This document shows positions 1 through 10,501 of a stretch of 64,000 nt of DNA, piece after piece. Source of the DNA: Apteryx mantelli. Taxonomy: Eukaryota > Chordata > Aves > Apterygiformes > Apterygidae. The stretch lies in NCBI RefSeq assembly GCF_036417845.1, contig NC_089978.1, positions 163,243,962 through 163,307,961 of the forward strand, given 5' to 3'. The position numbers were made by a program, and so were the translations under genes. Position 1 is the stretch's first letter. The number at the start of each line of letters is the position of its first letter. The notes under the pieces are model-generated. The model did no database searches, had not been told where the DNA came from, and saw only the letters and a program-made list of their open reading frames with translations.

Positions 1-3000
1 ATTGCTGCATTGTCACTTTGTCATCATAAGGGAATAGCAATGCCACAAAGGAGTCCTCTGAGCACAGCTTGCCAGGCTATTAGTCACCTGATGGGACAAC
101 TGGTCCCCGTCAGGGTTAGGGGGGCAATGTCTAATGTGTCTGACAGGGCAGGGGGAAGGAGACGAGCACAGCTTAGCAGTAACACTGCCTGTCTGGCCAG
201 CCCTGGAAGCTGCATGGATCAAGGAGCAAGGATCAGAGCAGCATGGACAGCCTAGCTTGCTGGGCTGGAAGATAAGGACACTTTCCCAATTACACTACTG
301 TGCTTCAGTGGGGTTTAAAAATTGGCAGCAAAAGTTCCCCATGGTTTCAGTTGCCTCCTGACCAGCTAGACCTTGCCTAAGGGTTATCTGTTGAAGCATT
401 CAGAGCACACTGCGCTATACTGTACTTCTGAGAGGCCACCAGAAGTCATGGTGACAGTCCCTTCTGAGCAGCCCTGGGGCTACCCTAGCTTACACCAGTA
501 ACAGGATCCCCACATGAACCCAGAATAAGAGAAGCAACGTGGGGGCCACATGCACCTCTAGGGCAAAAGGGAGAGAGATGCTGTGCAGCTGGAGGCTATG
601 ATCATGTCACGTGGCACAATGGCTGCAATGAGTTGCCAGTGATGCAGGATATAAAAAATCAAGATGTACTGGGATCTCCATTTAGCCCTCCTGGGAAACC
701 ATGGAAGAGACCAAAATTGCTTAAAGATCCTTTTGCCAGCTGGAAGCCACTCATTTAGAAAATGAAGCATGAGAAATAAGGGGAGAAAAGAGGTCGGTAG
801 AAGCTGGTCTATCTTATCATTAGCTAGCACCATCCCTCTGGAAAAGAGCATCATTTTGTTCTTCACTTTCTCCCTCCACTATCACCCTTTCAGGAGAGGT
901 CTGGGTGAATTTGAGTGTGACATGGCCTTTTCACATCTTCTGTGTAACTAGCCAGCTTTTGTTCCGGATTTTCATATTTACCAGGTGTCCACACTTTGCC
1001 TGGCTGAGCAGCTCAACAGTCACTTGCCCAGAGCAAGATAATCTGTTTTAAAAAGCCAAGGTAAGAATCCCCTTTAACTCAAAGGGCACAGATTACAGCC
1101 ACTTTCCATGGCAGCCTCAGCAGATCTCCTCTCTACTGTTACATTTTCTGAAGAGTGGTCACTTGATTTGAGCCAGCTGGTGTCCCTGGTGGCCACACTG
1201 CTTCATACGAAGCAACAGGAGCAACTCTAGAGCTGTAGGCAGTCTGATAGGCTTGCATTTGGCCAGCAGGTCACAAAGTAGCCAACTCTCATATTAATAG
1301 ATAAATGAAAAGCAAAAAAGAAAAAAAAATGCCAGGGATAATAAAAGCTTGGCCAGCACTAATCCACTCCAGAAGAGGCATGCTAAAACTCAGTGTTTTA
1401 TTGACTTCATTCCTAGAGAGAGGGAGAGAAATTTTGATTCAGTATCTTAGATATCACTGCAAGTTTCCTTACCCTCTTCTATACTTCCTGGGAGCATTGC
1501 CACTGTGCCTTCATCAGCACAGCGGGAAGCCTAAACCAGCCTATGCTACATGGGGATACCCAAGCCCAGGGCTTGGTCTGCTCCTAGCAGAGGGTGGCTG
1601 CATTAGCACAGACTCCTTCTTGAGCTATTTGCACTCTGGTTCTCCAGAGGCTACGCAAGCATGCAGCCAGACCTCTTCTAGAATCAAACCAGAGCCTTTT
1701 GGACCAGATCCATTGGGCACTGTCTCCTGCTGCCTGCATTGACCATCCCTGGAGTCCCCCCGGCAGCCAGAGCTGACCATGTTCGCCACAGCTGTCTGCA
1801 CAACATGCAGAGCATGGCTGGGCCCCCATGCAGTGGAAAAGCAATGGCTAGGCCTTGTCTGGATATGGATGGTGACCAGTGGAAATGAGCTTGTGTCCTG
1901 CCAACCTTCTTTCACAAGGTCCTCAGATGGATGTGGTACTGCCAAGTTGGTGAATGCTGTGATCCTTGTGTTCCCTGCCATGGGCATGGGACAAAGCAGC
2001 ACGCTGATTCAGACCACACAGTTTGCTGAATGATATGTGGTGTGTAAGTCCTAGCCAGGCATACTGATATATGCTGTGGCAGCTCATAAAACAGATGCTG
2101 CAGCTCTCACTAATAAAAATATGCACAGACTATTTGAAGAAAAAATCCCCAATTTTTGCTGAAACCTGAGGAAGGGGACTGGGCTTGGGTGCATAGGTAG
2201 GCTCCAGATGCTCACCCTGGCTCTGGCTGCTCAGAGCTGCAGGAGCACTGTTGGATGTGACTCCTCATAGACACTCCCTTTTTTTTTCCTCTCTCAGAGC
2301 CCTTGGTTTGATTAGAGATGCTGTACTGACTGCTGGATTATTCCTCTCCACAGCTTTGCACAGGGTTATTGCAGTGAGGACAAATGTAGCAAGCACTGGC
2401 TGCTGGAAGGGGCCTCTCAGGGCCCTGCAGTGGCCTCGCTTTGTGCCAGTGAGGGCCAGGCCAATGTCTGCCCAAGGAGCAGGGAAGGGCAGAAGCAGCT
2501 TGGAGGCCTCTTTGCTCTGTGTTAGCGTGTTCAGCCAACACGTCCCACAGGCATCTTGTGAGCTGGTGGATGAGAAGAAGGAAAGAGGACTGTTATTATA
2601 ATGGGAGGATCCTCTCTCAAAGGGCTTCATATCACTTCAGAGTGGAGAACAGCAGACGACAGGCAGAAGAGTGTCTGAAAAATTAAGCACTGCTTCAGTG
2701 ACCTGGAGCAGGTAGGCGCTGTAGGCATTACCACCAGGCCACTCCACACACAACGCATTTGGTGGCAGTGTTCCCTGTCACACAACAGGGATGGCCCCAC
2801 TACACTTCCCTGAATCAAATCCCTGGCATTCAGCTTTCCAGGGCCCTTATTAGGCAAAAGACTGCAATAGTCACAGTGTCAGGTCCTGTGGAGGCAGGTA
2901 CCACATGGGGTTTGCTGGAGAGTGGTTGGCTTTTGTGCTGCTTGTGCTCTTAGCAGCTGGCCAGAGCCATTTCCACGTGTGCATTCACGATGCCTCTGAC

Positions 3001-3300
3001 CACAAAGGCATGATGCCAGCCCAAAGTGACTGTCCTGTAGCCCTCCACGCTGCAGGGAACAGAAGCTATTAAGTCAAGTGCTATGAGGTGGGAGGAAACC
3101 CTGAACTATGGATAAGTACAGATTTCCCAGGGATTTCTGGGGGCTGAAGCCCTCCATCCTCACTCCCTTCCTCCTCCAGTGCATTTTGCAGTTTTGCACA
3201 TTGCATGTTACATGATGATTACAGGCCACGCTGCTGCACCATCCTTCCCATCATCATCACAGCATTCAGGCTTTTCCCCTGCCATGGAGGGAGGTTTCTC

Positions 3301-3341
3301 TAGGCCACATGTGTGGCCTAAAAAGGGCTAAAGCCCTTTTT
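3301..3341. repeat. Two adjacent short palindromes
   Basis: Two perfect short inverted repeats lie back to back, sharing one base. The first has 9-bp arms, TAGGCCACA and TGTGGCCTA, around a 2-base centre. The second has 9-bp arms, AAAAAGGGC and GCCCTTTTT, around TAAA. Each could fold into a hairpin or cruciform. The function is unknown. It may be chance or a remnant of a small transposon. Confidence 0.6.
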
Positions 3342-4239
3342 CCCCCAGCTCCAGATATGCTAGCAGACTGACCAGCTGCTGCTTGTGGCTATTAACAAGT
3401 CCCCTTTGGAAAGTCAGCACCCTGAGCTGGTGCTGAAGGTGGTTTCCCCACCAGCAAGGAAAGGGCATTTGGACTTTCATCGTCTTTGCAGACCCTCAGA
3501 CAGAGATATAGGGTGGCACAATCCTGCTCCTGTTGATTGGAAAATGAGATGTAAAAGAGCCACAAGCTCTAAGGCATTTCTCCTAGTGCCTTTGGACTGG
3601 AAGGAGACAAAAATCAACAAATGTTGAGGGAGAGGAAATTCCCAGCCAACCATCAGAATGACATGTAGAAACATGAATGGGGAGCCAAGCCCATGCGGGC
3701 CAGGAGGCTGTACACTGGGATTTATCTTTGCTGTCCTAAGTGTTACTCGGCAAACCCTTATTCTCAAGGGACAAGGGTGGGGGAAGGAATACCCTTTCCA
3801 GTGTGGACTTAGTTTAAGCTCCTTCAGAGAGTGCAGATCAATGGGAGAGCCAGGATGGACTGTGCTCGGACTGGTGTTTATGCTTCAGATAGATTGTTTT
3901 TAATATCACCTATCTCCACATAGGAAGTGCCTCTGCAGGAAGAAGGCCAACACTGAGATGACCCTCCCAAAAAAATTAACCATTGGAGGGTTTTGGTTCT
4001 GCTCATCTTCTGACCTAATTTGCACACATGTCCTGGCCTTTGGAAAACACTACTGGATTCTCCAGTCATCTGGGACAAAAGGAAGGAAAAAAAAAAAAAA
4101 AAGTCAATCGTTCTCACTCTCAGATCTATCGTTTAATTTATTTGAGGTTTTTTTTCCTATCATTTTGTAATTACAACATTGTACAAAGCGTAAGATAACA
4201 TTCAATCACTGTGAAATAATATTTAATTATGTCATGATG

Positions 4240-4315
4240 AGGTTCATTAGTTAATATTTGTATAGCACACAACATATAAAGTGCTTGGCAAGTGCTAAGT
4301 ATTAATCTTGCTGTT
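4240..4315 (+). repeat. Old SINE-tail-like fragment
   Basis: The order 'tttgtatagca...aaagtgcttggcaagtgctaagtatta' matches the tail of old tRNA-derived SINE-like elements of amniotes, in which a 'gtaaagcgctt...gcgctatagaagtgc...tatta' string is typical. It is heavily decayed. The assignment rests on motif order only. Confidence 0.4.
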
Positions 4316-6329
4316 TCAGAAAACACCAGGGAATTCACTTTTGGGGAGTGGGAAAAGCACACTAAACATATGCCTTTGGGGTGGATCTTTAGCTGAAATA
4401 AATCAACTAGCTCTTTGCTTGGACCACCTTTGGCAGGAGTCTTGTCCTCCTTTTGGGCCATAGTTATACCCACATGGCCCTCAATGCTGGGGCTCTGATG
4501 AGGCCAGCACAAGTGCAGGATCTTTTTTCTACCATAATGGTCTGTTGTATTAATTAGTATTTCCACTTTGGGGATACCTTAACCTCTCTACCTCCCACCC
4601 TCCTAGATTTCCACAGCTCCAAACATATCATGTGAACATGTGGTGAAAGGCAGTCCCAGCCCCTATCTGGAACCCAATGCTTGCAGTAGTTGTGAGTTTT
4701 CATTTTCTTACTCTCAGCTCACTGCACTTGACTGTCCCTACAAAGTGTCAGGGCATCACAAATCTAGCTTGGATGACCAGGATCAGGGATACATGTTTTC
4801 AGCATTTCAAATTTTTCACTAGCAAACAAGTAAATGACTAAATCAAGCTCTGCTCTTACATCCCTGTGGCATATTTGTCAAGGGAGGGCCCTTCTCCATA
4901 GAGCACAGGAAAGGCAGGAGGTCTGAAAGGTGATGGTCTTTCATTGTGTTCTGAAGTTATCCCCTGCTTATTTATGGCAACTACTGCTCTCTGCTGCTTT
5001 CAGTGCCTCTCTGCTTCGATGCCTTAAGGCATGGAGTAAAACCTACACTAGGGATGTATTGCAGGCCACCTATTCCTCCTGCACGGGTATACCAGCAACC
5101 ATCTTTTAAGACACTCTGAGACACACAAAATGGGGAAAAAAAGGAGCCACTTTGCTCTGCTATCATGAACCAGACCATCACCACCCTGGGAGTGAAATCT
5201 TGCAACACACAGGGAATGTAGTATGTCTGATACCTGCCACTTTTGCTTCAACAGATGTCTACAGAGCTGGTTGTGGAAAGACATGCATTTTTTTAGTGTT
5301 CTCTCCAGCAAGTTTTCTTTGGCTGCTATGTGTAGCCCACTAAGAAGTCAGGAAGTTGTTATAATATCCACCCAGAACTATGCTATGAAAATGCAAAGGT
5401 CATATGGAAAATATACTTCGGGGAAGTAGCATATTAATACGTAATAATGAGGGTTTCCTAATGTATACACTGAATAGACTAAGCTAAGGTTGAGTAACCT
5501 TGACTTACAGGAGCATGTAAGAGAAAAAAGCACTAATCCAAAATGTTACTTGGCCATGTCACTGTTACCTGACTGTCTGCATGCCAACCTGCCACCTCTC
5601 TGCTGCATGAAATCACACAGCTTACCCATTCTGAGAAGTAGCCCTAAGGTTGTAATCTCCTGAAATCAGCCGCCCTGACCTCCTGTCTTAGCTTCAGTGA
5701 CCAGGAGGCTGGGAAATTGCAGTGACAGGGCTAGCCAATCCCCCAATAGGCTCTCTTGAAAATACTACTTAGAATAAAAACACCCAAAAGAAAACAGTCC
5801 TTAAGGTGATAAATGAAGTCAGGGTCTCCCTGTCTCCCACAGGGCAACCTGCTAAGTTCCTACTTCCTTGAGTCCTTCCAAGGTTTTTTATGACTGAGTT
5901 TGCATAGTTTGTCTCCTTAACTCAGTTCTTTCAGCTCCAAAAAGAGCAGTCCTAAAAGCTGTTTATTGCTTTTTGTCATCCCCATCTTCCCTCAAGCATG
6001 CAATGAGGTGTTCTTGCCTGGAAAGCCATTGTTTAACTCTCAGTCTCCAGTTCTACTTAACTGGGTGCACAGGGGGGTTTATAGAGCTATCACACTTCAG
6101 TATCCATCTCTGTGTACAGCAGAGATGCCACATTCTCCAAATTAATCCACTAACCTGTCAAGATGCACTTAGGCCACCTTTAGTTACAAGATCTTCATGC
6201 TCAAACAATGTGACACAGAACATCACAGACTAAAAAGGCAGTTAAGATCAGAGGTGTATATGGTAAGTGCCATGCAGCCACCTGAGAACATGGAAATATA
6301 GAAGTCCTGTGAACCCTGCAATGTAAGGC

Positions 6330-6416
6330 AGCGCAGCAGTTCACGCAGAAGGGCGCGTGAAGGGACGCGCGAAGGGACCTTCGTTTCTGTTCCCTGTGGT
6401 GTACATTTCCTCAAGT
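6330..6416 (+). promoter_or_regulatory. CR1 5' UTR / presumed internal promoter
   Basis: This is the short CpG-rich leader before ORF1. It contains three tandem near-repeats: CGCAGAAGGG (6344-6353), CGCGTGAAGGGA (6354-6365) and CGCGCGAAGGGA (6366-6377). LINEs carry an internal promoter at their 5' end, so these repeated units are the obvious candidates for activator sites. That role is inference. The leader is open in the ORF1 frame back to about 6357 but has no ATG there, only GTG, so it is best treated as untranslated. Slight 5' truncation of the element cannot be excluded. Confidence 0.55.
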
Positions 6417-7478
6417 ATGGTCGTGACACGCCGCACAGCACGTTCCCCAGTGGCTGTTGGAGTTGCTGTGTCAGAGGCTGCAACCCAGACCGACCTTCTG
6501 ACAGTAGATGCGGCTCTACAGGTCTCAGGCTGCAGGGAGTGCTTGGGGCCTCTCCGGGAGGCCTGGGCTGGCAGCCAGCTCTCCTGCAGGAGGTGTGCTG
6601 CTGTTGACGAGTTGTGTCGTCAGGTAAGGGAGTTACAGGAGGAGGTCAGTAGGCTGCGCAGCATCCGAGAAGCAGAGCAAGAGATAGACAGGGTATTCTC
6701 GGAGACTGTGCAGCTTCGGGAGTCCCAACCCCCTGCAGCAGTGGAGTTGCCAGAGGGCTCTGTGCCGTGTGAAACGGTACATCATAACATCACAGAAGAA
6801 GGCTGGAAACTGGTCACTGCTCGTGGGAGGAGAAAGGCTCCTACTCCTCCTGAAGACCTGAAGCTGAAGAACAGGTTTAGTGCCCTCCAGGATGAGGAGG
6901 AGATGGGCATGGCTGCCAGGGAAGTACCTGGGACAACACACCCTGTGCCCTGCCGGAACGCCCGGAAGAAGCGGCGGGTGATTGTTGTGGGGGACTCCCT
7001 GCTACAGGGGACGGAGGCATCTATCTGCCGACCTGACCTCTTGTCTAGAGAGGTTTGTGGCCTGCCGGGGGCTCGTGTGAGAGATGTCATGCAAAGACTG
7101 CCTAGGCTCGTCCATTCTTCAGACTATTACCCACTGCTGCTCTTCCATGTGGGCGCCAATGACACCAAGGGCAAACTGGAGACCATCAAGCAGGATTTCA
7201 GAGCTCTGGGGATGGTGGTCAAGGGTCTGGGAGCCCAGGTCATCTTCTCCTCAATCCTGCCAGTGAGGGGGATGGATGAGAGGAGGAGGAGACGGACTTT
7301 CCAGGTTAACGACTGGCTGCGCCGCTGGTGTTGGCAACAGGGTTTTGGTTTCTACGACCATGGGACCCTGTTTGAAGATCGACAACTGATGGCAAGAGAT
7401 GGGATCCACCTCACGAGGCGGGGCACGCGGGTCTTTGCCAACAGGTTGGCCAACCTGGTAAGGAGGGCTTTAAACTAG
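6417..7478 (+). CDS. CR1 ORF1 protein: Cys-cluster, coiled coil and SGNH esterase
   Basis: This encodes the 353-residue first CR1 protein, thought to bind element RNA and perhaps lipid/ester substrates. The start is the first ATG, at 6417. The frame is open 20 codons further upstream but only from a GTG. Near the N-terminus, Cys39/Cys42 and Cys57/Cys60 form a PHD-like zinc-binding pattern. They are followed by a Glu/Arg-rich heptad-like stretch (about 64-100) that is likely a coiled coil. The C-terminal half is an SGNH/GDSL-type hydrolase. It has GDSLL (Ser194), a block II Gly (LPGAR, Gly218), GAND (Asn248) and DGIH (Asp328, His331), so the full catalytic set is present. A basic patch (RKKRR, about 183-187) precedes it. 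Known CR1 ORF1 proteins have this same layout. The length is normal and no lesion is visible. Confidence 0.93.
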   Translation: MVVTRRTARSPVAVGVAVSEAATQTDLLTVDAALQVSGCRECLGPLREAWAGSQLSCRRCAAVDELCRQVRELQEEVSRLRSIREAEQEIDRVFSETVQLRESQPPAAVELPEGSVPCETVHHNITEEGWKLVTARGRRKAPTPPEDLKLKNRFSALQDEEEMGMAAREVPGTTHPVPCRNARKKRRVIVVGDSLLQGTEASICRPDLLSREVCGLPGARVRDVMQRLPRLVHSSDYYPLLLFHVGANDTKGKLETIKQDFRALGMVVKGLGAQVIFSSILPVRGMDERRRRRTFQVNDWLRRWCWQQGFGFYDHGTLFEDRQLMARDGIHLTRRGTRVFANRLANLVRRALN

Positions 7479-7483
7479 GAAAG

Positions 7484-10414
7484 ATGGGGGAAGGGGAGAG
7501 TTATAGTGACAGGGTAGCTGGCAAAAGACTGCTCAAGTCAGGATGCCTCCAGCAGGTGAATGCAGCCAGGGAAGTGCGCGTGGGATGTGGCTATGGAGGA
7601 CCCTCTTTTACCCCTCCTGGGAAACCTGCATGCTCGATCACCTCTCTGAAATGCCTGTACACCAATGCATGCAGCTTGGGGAACAAACAGGAAGAACTAG
7701 AGATATGTGTGCGGTCGCAGGGCCATGATCTCATTGCCATTACAGAGACATGGTGGGATAGCTCGCATGACTGGAGTGCTGTCATGGATGGCTATGTGCT
7801 TTTTAGGAAAGACAGGCCAGGAAAGCAAGGTGGTGGAGTTGCTCTTTATGTGAGAGAGCAACTGGAATGTATTGAGCTGTGCCTAGGGGTGGATGAAGAG
7901 CGAGTCAAGAGCTTATGGGTAAGGATCAAAGGGCAGGCTAGCATGGGTGACACTGTTGTGGGTGTTTACTACAGGCCACCTGATCAGGATGAGGAAGTTG
8001 ATGAGGCCTTCTACAGACAGCTGGAAGTAGCCTCACGATCCCAGGCCCTGGTTCTCATGGGGGACTTCAACTACCCCGATATCTGCTGGAAAGACAACAC
8101 AGCTAGGCACAAACAGTCCTGGAGGTTCCTGCAGAGCATTGGTGACAACTTCTTGACACAGGTGGTGGAGGAGCCAACAAGGAGAGGTGTGCTGCTGGAC
8201 CTCGTACTAACAAACAAAGAAGGACTGGTGGAAGATGTGAAGGTTGGGGGCTGCCTTGGCTGCAGTGACCATGAGATCGTGGAGTTCAGTATCCTGCAAG
8301 AAGGCAGCAGGGCACCAAGTAGGATCGCAACGCTGGACTTCAGGAGAGCAAACTTTGGCCTCTTCAGGGACCTACTTGGAGGAATCCCATGGGTTAGGGC
8401 CCTAGAAGGAAGGGGTGTTCAAGAGAGCTGGTTAATATTCAAACATCACTTCCTCCAGGCTCAAGAGCGGTGCATCCCTATGAGTAGGAAGTCAAGCAAA
8501 GGAGGCAGGAGACCTGCATGGATGAGCAAGGAGCTCCTGGCAAAACTCAACCAGAAGAAGGAAGTATACAGAAAGTGGAAAGGGGGACAGGCCACTTGGG
8601 AGGAATATAGGAACGTTGTCAGAGTATGCAGGGATGCGACGAGGAAGGCTAAGGCTCATTTGGAATTAAATCTGGCTAGAGATGTCAAGGACAGCAAGAA
8701 GGGCTTCTTCAAATACATCAACAGCAAGAGGAAGACTAGGGAAAATGTGGGCCCTTTGCTGAACGGGGTGGGTGCCCTGGTGACGAAGGATGCAGAGAAG
8801 GCAGAGTTACTGAATGCCTTCTTTGCTTCAGTCTTTACTGCTCAGGCCAGCCCTCAGGAACCCCAGACCCTGGAGGCAAGAGAGAAAGTCTGGAGGAAGG
8901 AAGACTTTCCCTTGGTGGAGGAGGAGTGGGTTAGAGATCATTTAAGCAAACTTGACACCCACAAATCCATGGGCCCTGATGGGATGCACCCACGAGTGCT
9001 GAGGGAGCTGGCGGACATTATTGCTAAGCCACTCTCCACCATCTTTGAAAGGTCATGGAGGACAGGAGAGGTGCCTGAGGACTGGAAGAAAGCCATTGTC
9101 ACCCCAGTCTTCAAAAAGGGCAAGAAGGAGGACCCAGGGAACTACAGGCCAGTCAGCCTCACCTCCATCCCTGGAAAGGTGATGGAGCAGCTCATCCTGG
9201 AGGCCATCTCCAAGCATGTGGAGGAAAAGAAGGTGATCAGTAGTAATCAGCATGGCTTCACCAAGGGGAAATCATGCCTAACCAATCTGATAGCCTTCTA
9301 TGATGGAATGCCTGGCTGGGTAGATGAGGGGAGAGCAGTGGATGTTGTCTACCTTGACTTCAGCAAGGCTTTTGACACTGTCTCCCATAGCATCCTCATA
9401 GACAAGCTCAGGAAGTGTGGGTTAGATGAGTGGACAGTGAGGTGGATTGAGAACTGGCTGAAAGGCAGAGCTCAGAGGGTTGTGATCAGCGGCGCAGAGT
9501 CTAGTTGGAGGCCTGTAGCTAGCGGTGTCCCCCAGGGGTCAGTACTGGGCCCAGTCTTGTTCAACTTCTTCATCAATGACCTGGATGAAGGGACAGAGTG
9601 CACCCTCAGCAAGTTTGCTGACGATACAAAACTGGGAGGAGCGGCCGATACGCCAGAGGGCTGTGCTGCCATTCAGAGAGACTTGGACAGGCTGGAGAGG
9701 TGGGCGGAGAGGAACCTCATGAAGTTCAACAAAGGCAAGTTCAGGGTCCTGCACCTGGGGAGGAATAACCCCATGCACCAGTACAGGTTGGGGGTTGACC
9801 TGCTGGAAAGCAGCTCTGCTGAGAAGGACCTGGGAGTGCTGGTGGACACCAAGTTAAGCATGAGGCAGCAATGTGCCCTTGTGGCCAAGAAGGCCAATGG
9901 TATGCTGGGGTGCATCAGGAAGAGTGTTGCCAGCAGGTCAAGGGAGGTGATTCTCCCCCTCTACTCAGCCCTGGTGAGGCCACATCTGGAGTACTGTGTC
10001 CAGTTCTGGGCTCCCCAGTACAAGAGGGATGTGGCACTACTGGAGCAAGTCCAGCGAAGGGCCACAAAGATGAGGGGACTGGAGCATCTCTCTTATGAGG
10101 AAAGGCTGAGAGAGCTTGGCCTGTTTAGCTTGGAGAAGAGAAGGCTGAGAGGAGATCTTATCAATGTGTACAAGTATCTTAAGGGAGGGTGTCAAGAGGA
10201 TGGGACCAGACTCTTTTCAGTGGTGCCGAGCGACAGGACGCGAGGCAACGGGCACAAACTGAAACACAGACACTTCCATCTTAACATGAGGAAAAACTTT
10301 TTCACTGTGAGGGTGACAGAGCACTGGAACAGGTTGCCCAGAGAGGTTGTGGAGTCTCCTTCTCTGGAGATATTCAAAACGCGCCTGGATGCAATCCTGT
10401 GCAATGTGCTCTAG
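7484..10414 (+). CDS. CR1 ORF2 protein: APE endonuclease and reverse transcriptase
   Basis: This is the 976-residue polyprotein that nicks target DNA and copies element RNA by target-primed reverse transcription. The endonuclease covers roughly residues 55-270: Asn61 (LYTNA), Glu88 (ITETWW), YRPP (163-166), GDFN (193-196), LDLVLTN (238-244) and SDHE (261-264). A basic linker follows (about 340-420). The reverse transcriptase covers roughly 480-760: [15 protein letters not shown] (motif 1, near 545), [19 protein letters not shown] (motif A, Asp625), [14 protein letters not shown] (motif B) and FADD (motif C, Asp713/Asp714). All metal-binding Asp and Glu residues are present. A C-terminal region of about 200 residues typical of CR1 follows. 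The ATG at 7484 lies 5 nt after the ORF1 stop, in a different frame, suggesting termination-reinitiation. The protein is full length with no disruption. Confidence 0.96.
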   Translation: MGEGESYSDRVAGKRLLKSGCLQQVNAAREVRVGCGYGGPSFTPPGKPACSITSLKCLYTNACSLGNKQEELEICVRSQGHDLIAITETWWDSSHDWSAVMDGYVLFRKDRPGKQGGGVALYVREQLECIELCLGVDEERVKSLWVRIKGQASMGDTVVGVYYRPPDQDEEVDEAFYRQLEVASRSQALVLMGDFNYPDICWKDNTARHKQSWRFLQSIGDNFLTQVVEEPTRRGVLLDLVLTNKEGLVEDVKVGGCLGCSDHEIVEFSILQEGSRAPSRIATLDFRRANFGLFRDLLGGIPWVRALEGRGVQESWLIFKHHFLQAQERCIPMSRKSSKGGRRPAWMSKELLAKLNQKKEVYRKWKGGQATWEEYRNVVRVCRDATRKAKAHLELNLARDVKDSKKGFFKYINSKRKTRENVGPLLNGVGALVTKDAEKAELLNAFFASVFTAQASPQEPQTLEAREKVWRKEDFPLVEEEWVRDHLSKLDTHKSMGPDGMHPRVLRELADIIAKPLSTIFERSWRTGEVPEDWKKAIVTPVFKKGKKEDPGNYRPVSLTSIPGKVMEQLILEAISKHVEEKKVISSNQHGFTKGKSCLTNLIAFYDGMPGWVDEGRAVDVVYLDFSKAFDTVSHSILIDKLRKCGLDEWTVRWIENWLKGRAQRVVISGAESSWRPVASGVPQGSVLGPVLFNFFINDLDEGTECTLSKFADDTKLGGAADTPEGCAAIQRDLDRLERWAERNLMKFNKGKFRVLHLGRNNPMHQYRLGVDLLESSSAEKDLGVLVDTKLSMRQQCALVAKKANGMLGCIRKSVASRSREVILPLYSALVRPHLEYCVQFWAPQYKRDVALLEQVQRRATKMRGLEHLSYEERLRELGLFSLEKRRLRGDLINVYKYLKGGCQEDGTRLFSVVPSDRTRGNGHKLKHRHFHLNMRKNFFTVRVTEHWNRLPREVVESPSLEIFKTRLDAILCNVL

Positions 10415-10501
10415 GTGACCCTGCTTGAGCAGGGGGGTTGGACTAGATGATCTCCAGAGGTCCCTTCCAACCTCAGCGATTCTGTGATTCTGTGATTCTG
10501 T
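10415..10501 (+). promoter_or_regulatory. CR1 3' UTR: hairpin and terminal octamers
   Basis: This is the RNA 3' end that the CR1 reverse transcriptase recognises. A 7-bp stem, CCCTGCT/AGCAGGG (10419-10425 with 10428-10434), is followed by the conserved block with 'ctagatgatct' and 'aggtcccttccaacct'. Three head-to-tail GATTCTGT units (10478-10501) then end the element. Avian CR1s end in such an octamer rather than a poly-A tail. These parts are complete, so the copy could in principle template its own reverse transcription. Confidence 0.85.

Larger units (their letters stand above)
1..6325. other. Gene-free intergenic stretch
   Basis: No open frame here is longer than about 145 codons, and none shows a protein family motif, a convincing exon/splice pattern or composition bias. 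Base composition is ordinary and mixed. Recognisable contents are an A-run near 4086-4102, a tandem pair of short palindromes at 3301-3341 and an old SINE-tail-like piece near 4240-4315, listed separately. I see no RNA gene. Confidence 0.7.
6330..10501 (+). mobile_element. Near-complete CR1 non-LTR retrotransposon with two intact ORFs
   Basis: This is a chicken-repeat-1 (CR1) LINE of about 4.17 kb in sense orientation. It has a short CpG-rich 5' UTR, ORF1 (6417-7478), a 5-nt gap, ORF2 (7484-10414) and a short 3' UTR. The 3' UTR contains a hairpin, the conserved 'ggttggactagatgatct' block, and three GATTCTGT octamers at the extreme end. Most avian CR1 copies are severely 5'-truncated and mutated, whereas here neither frame has a stop or frameshift. 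The 3' boundary is clear at 10501. The 5' boundary is approximate: CpG-rich element sequence begins near 6330. No convincing target-site duplication is seen (the flanks share only 'aatg'), as is usual for CR1. By retained coding capacity it is far younger than the other CR1 pieces in this window. Confidence 0.95.

Noticed and set aside
6357..6416. Upstream extension of CR1 ORF1 by 20 codons
   Set aside because: The extension begins at GTG, not ATG, and its DNA is the repeated CpG-rich leader. The first ATG in frame is 6417.
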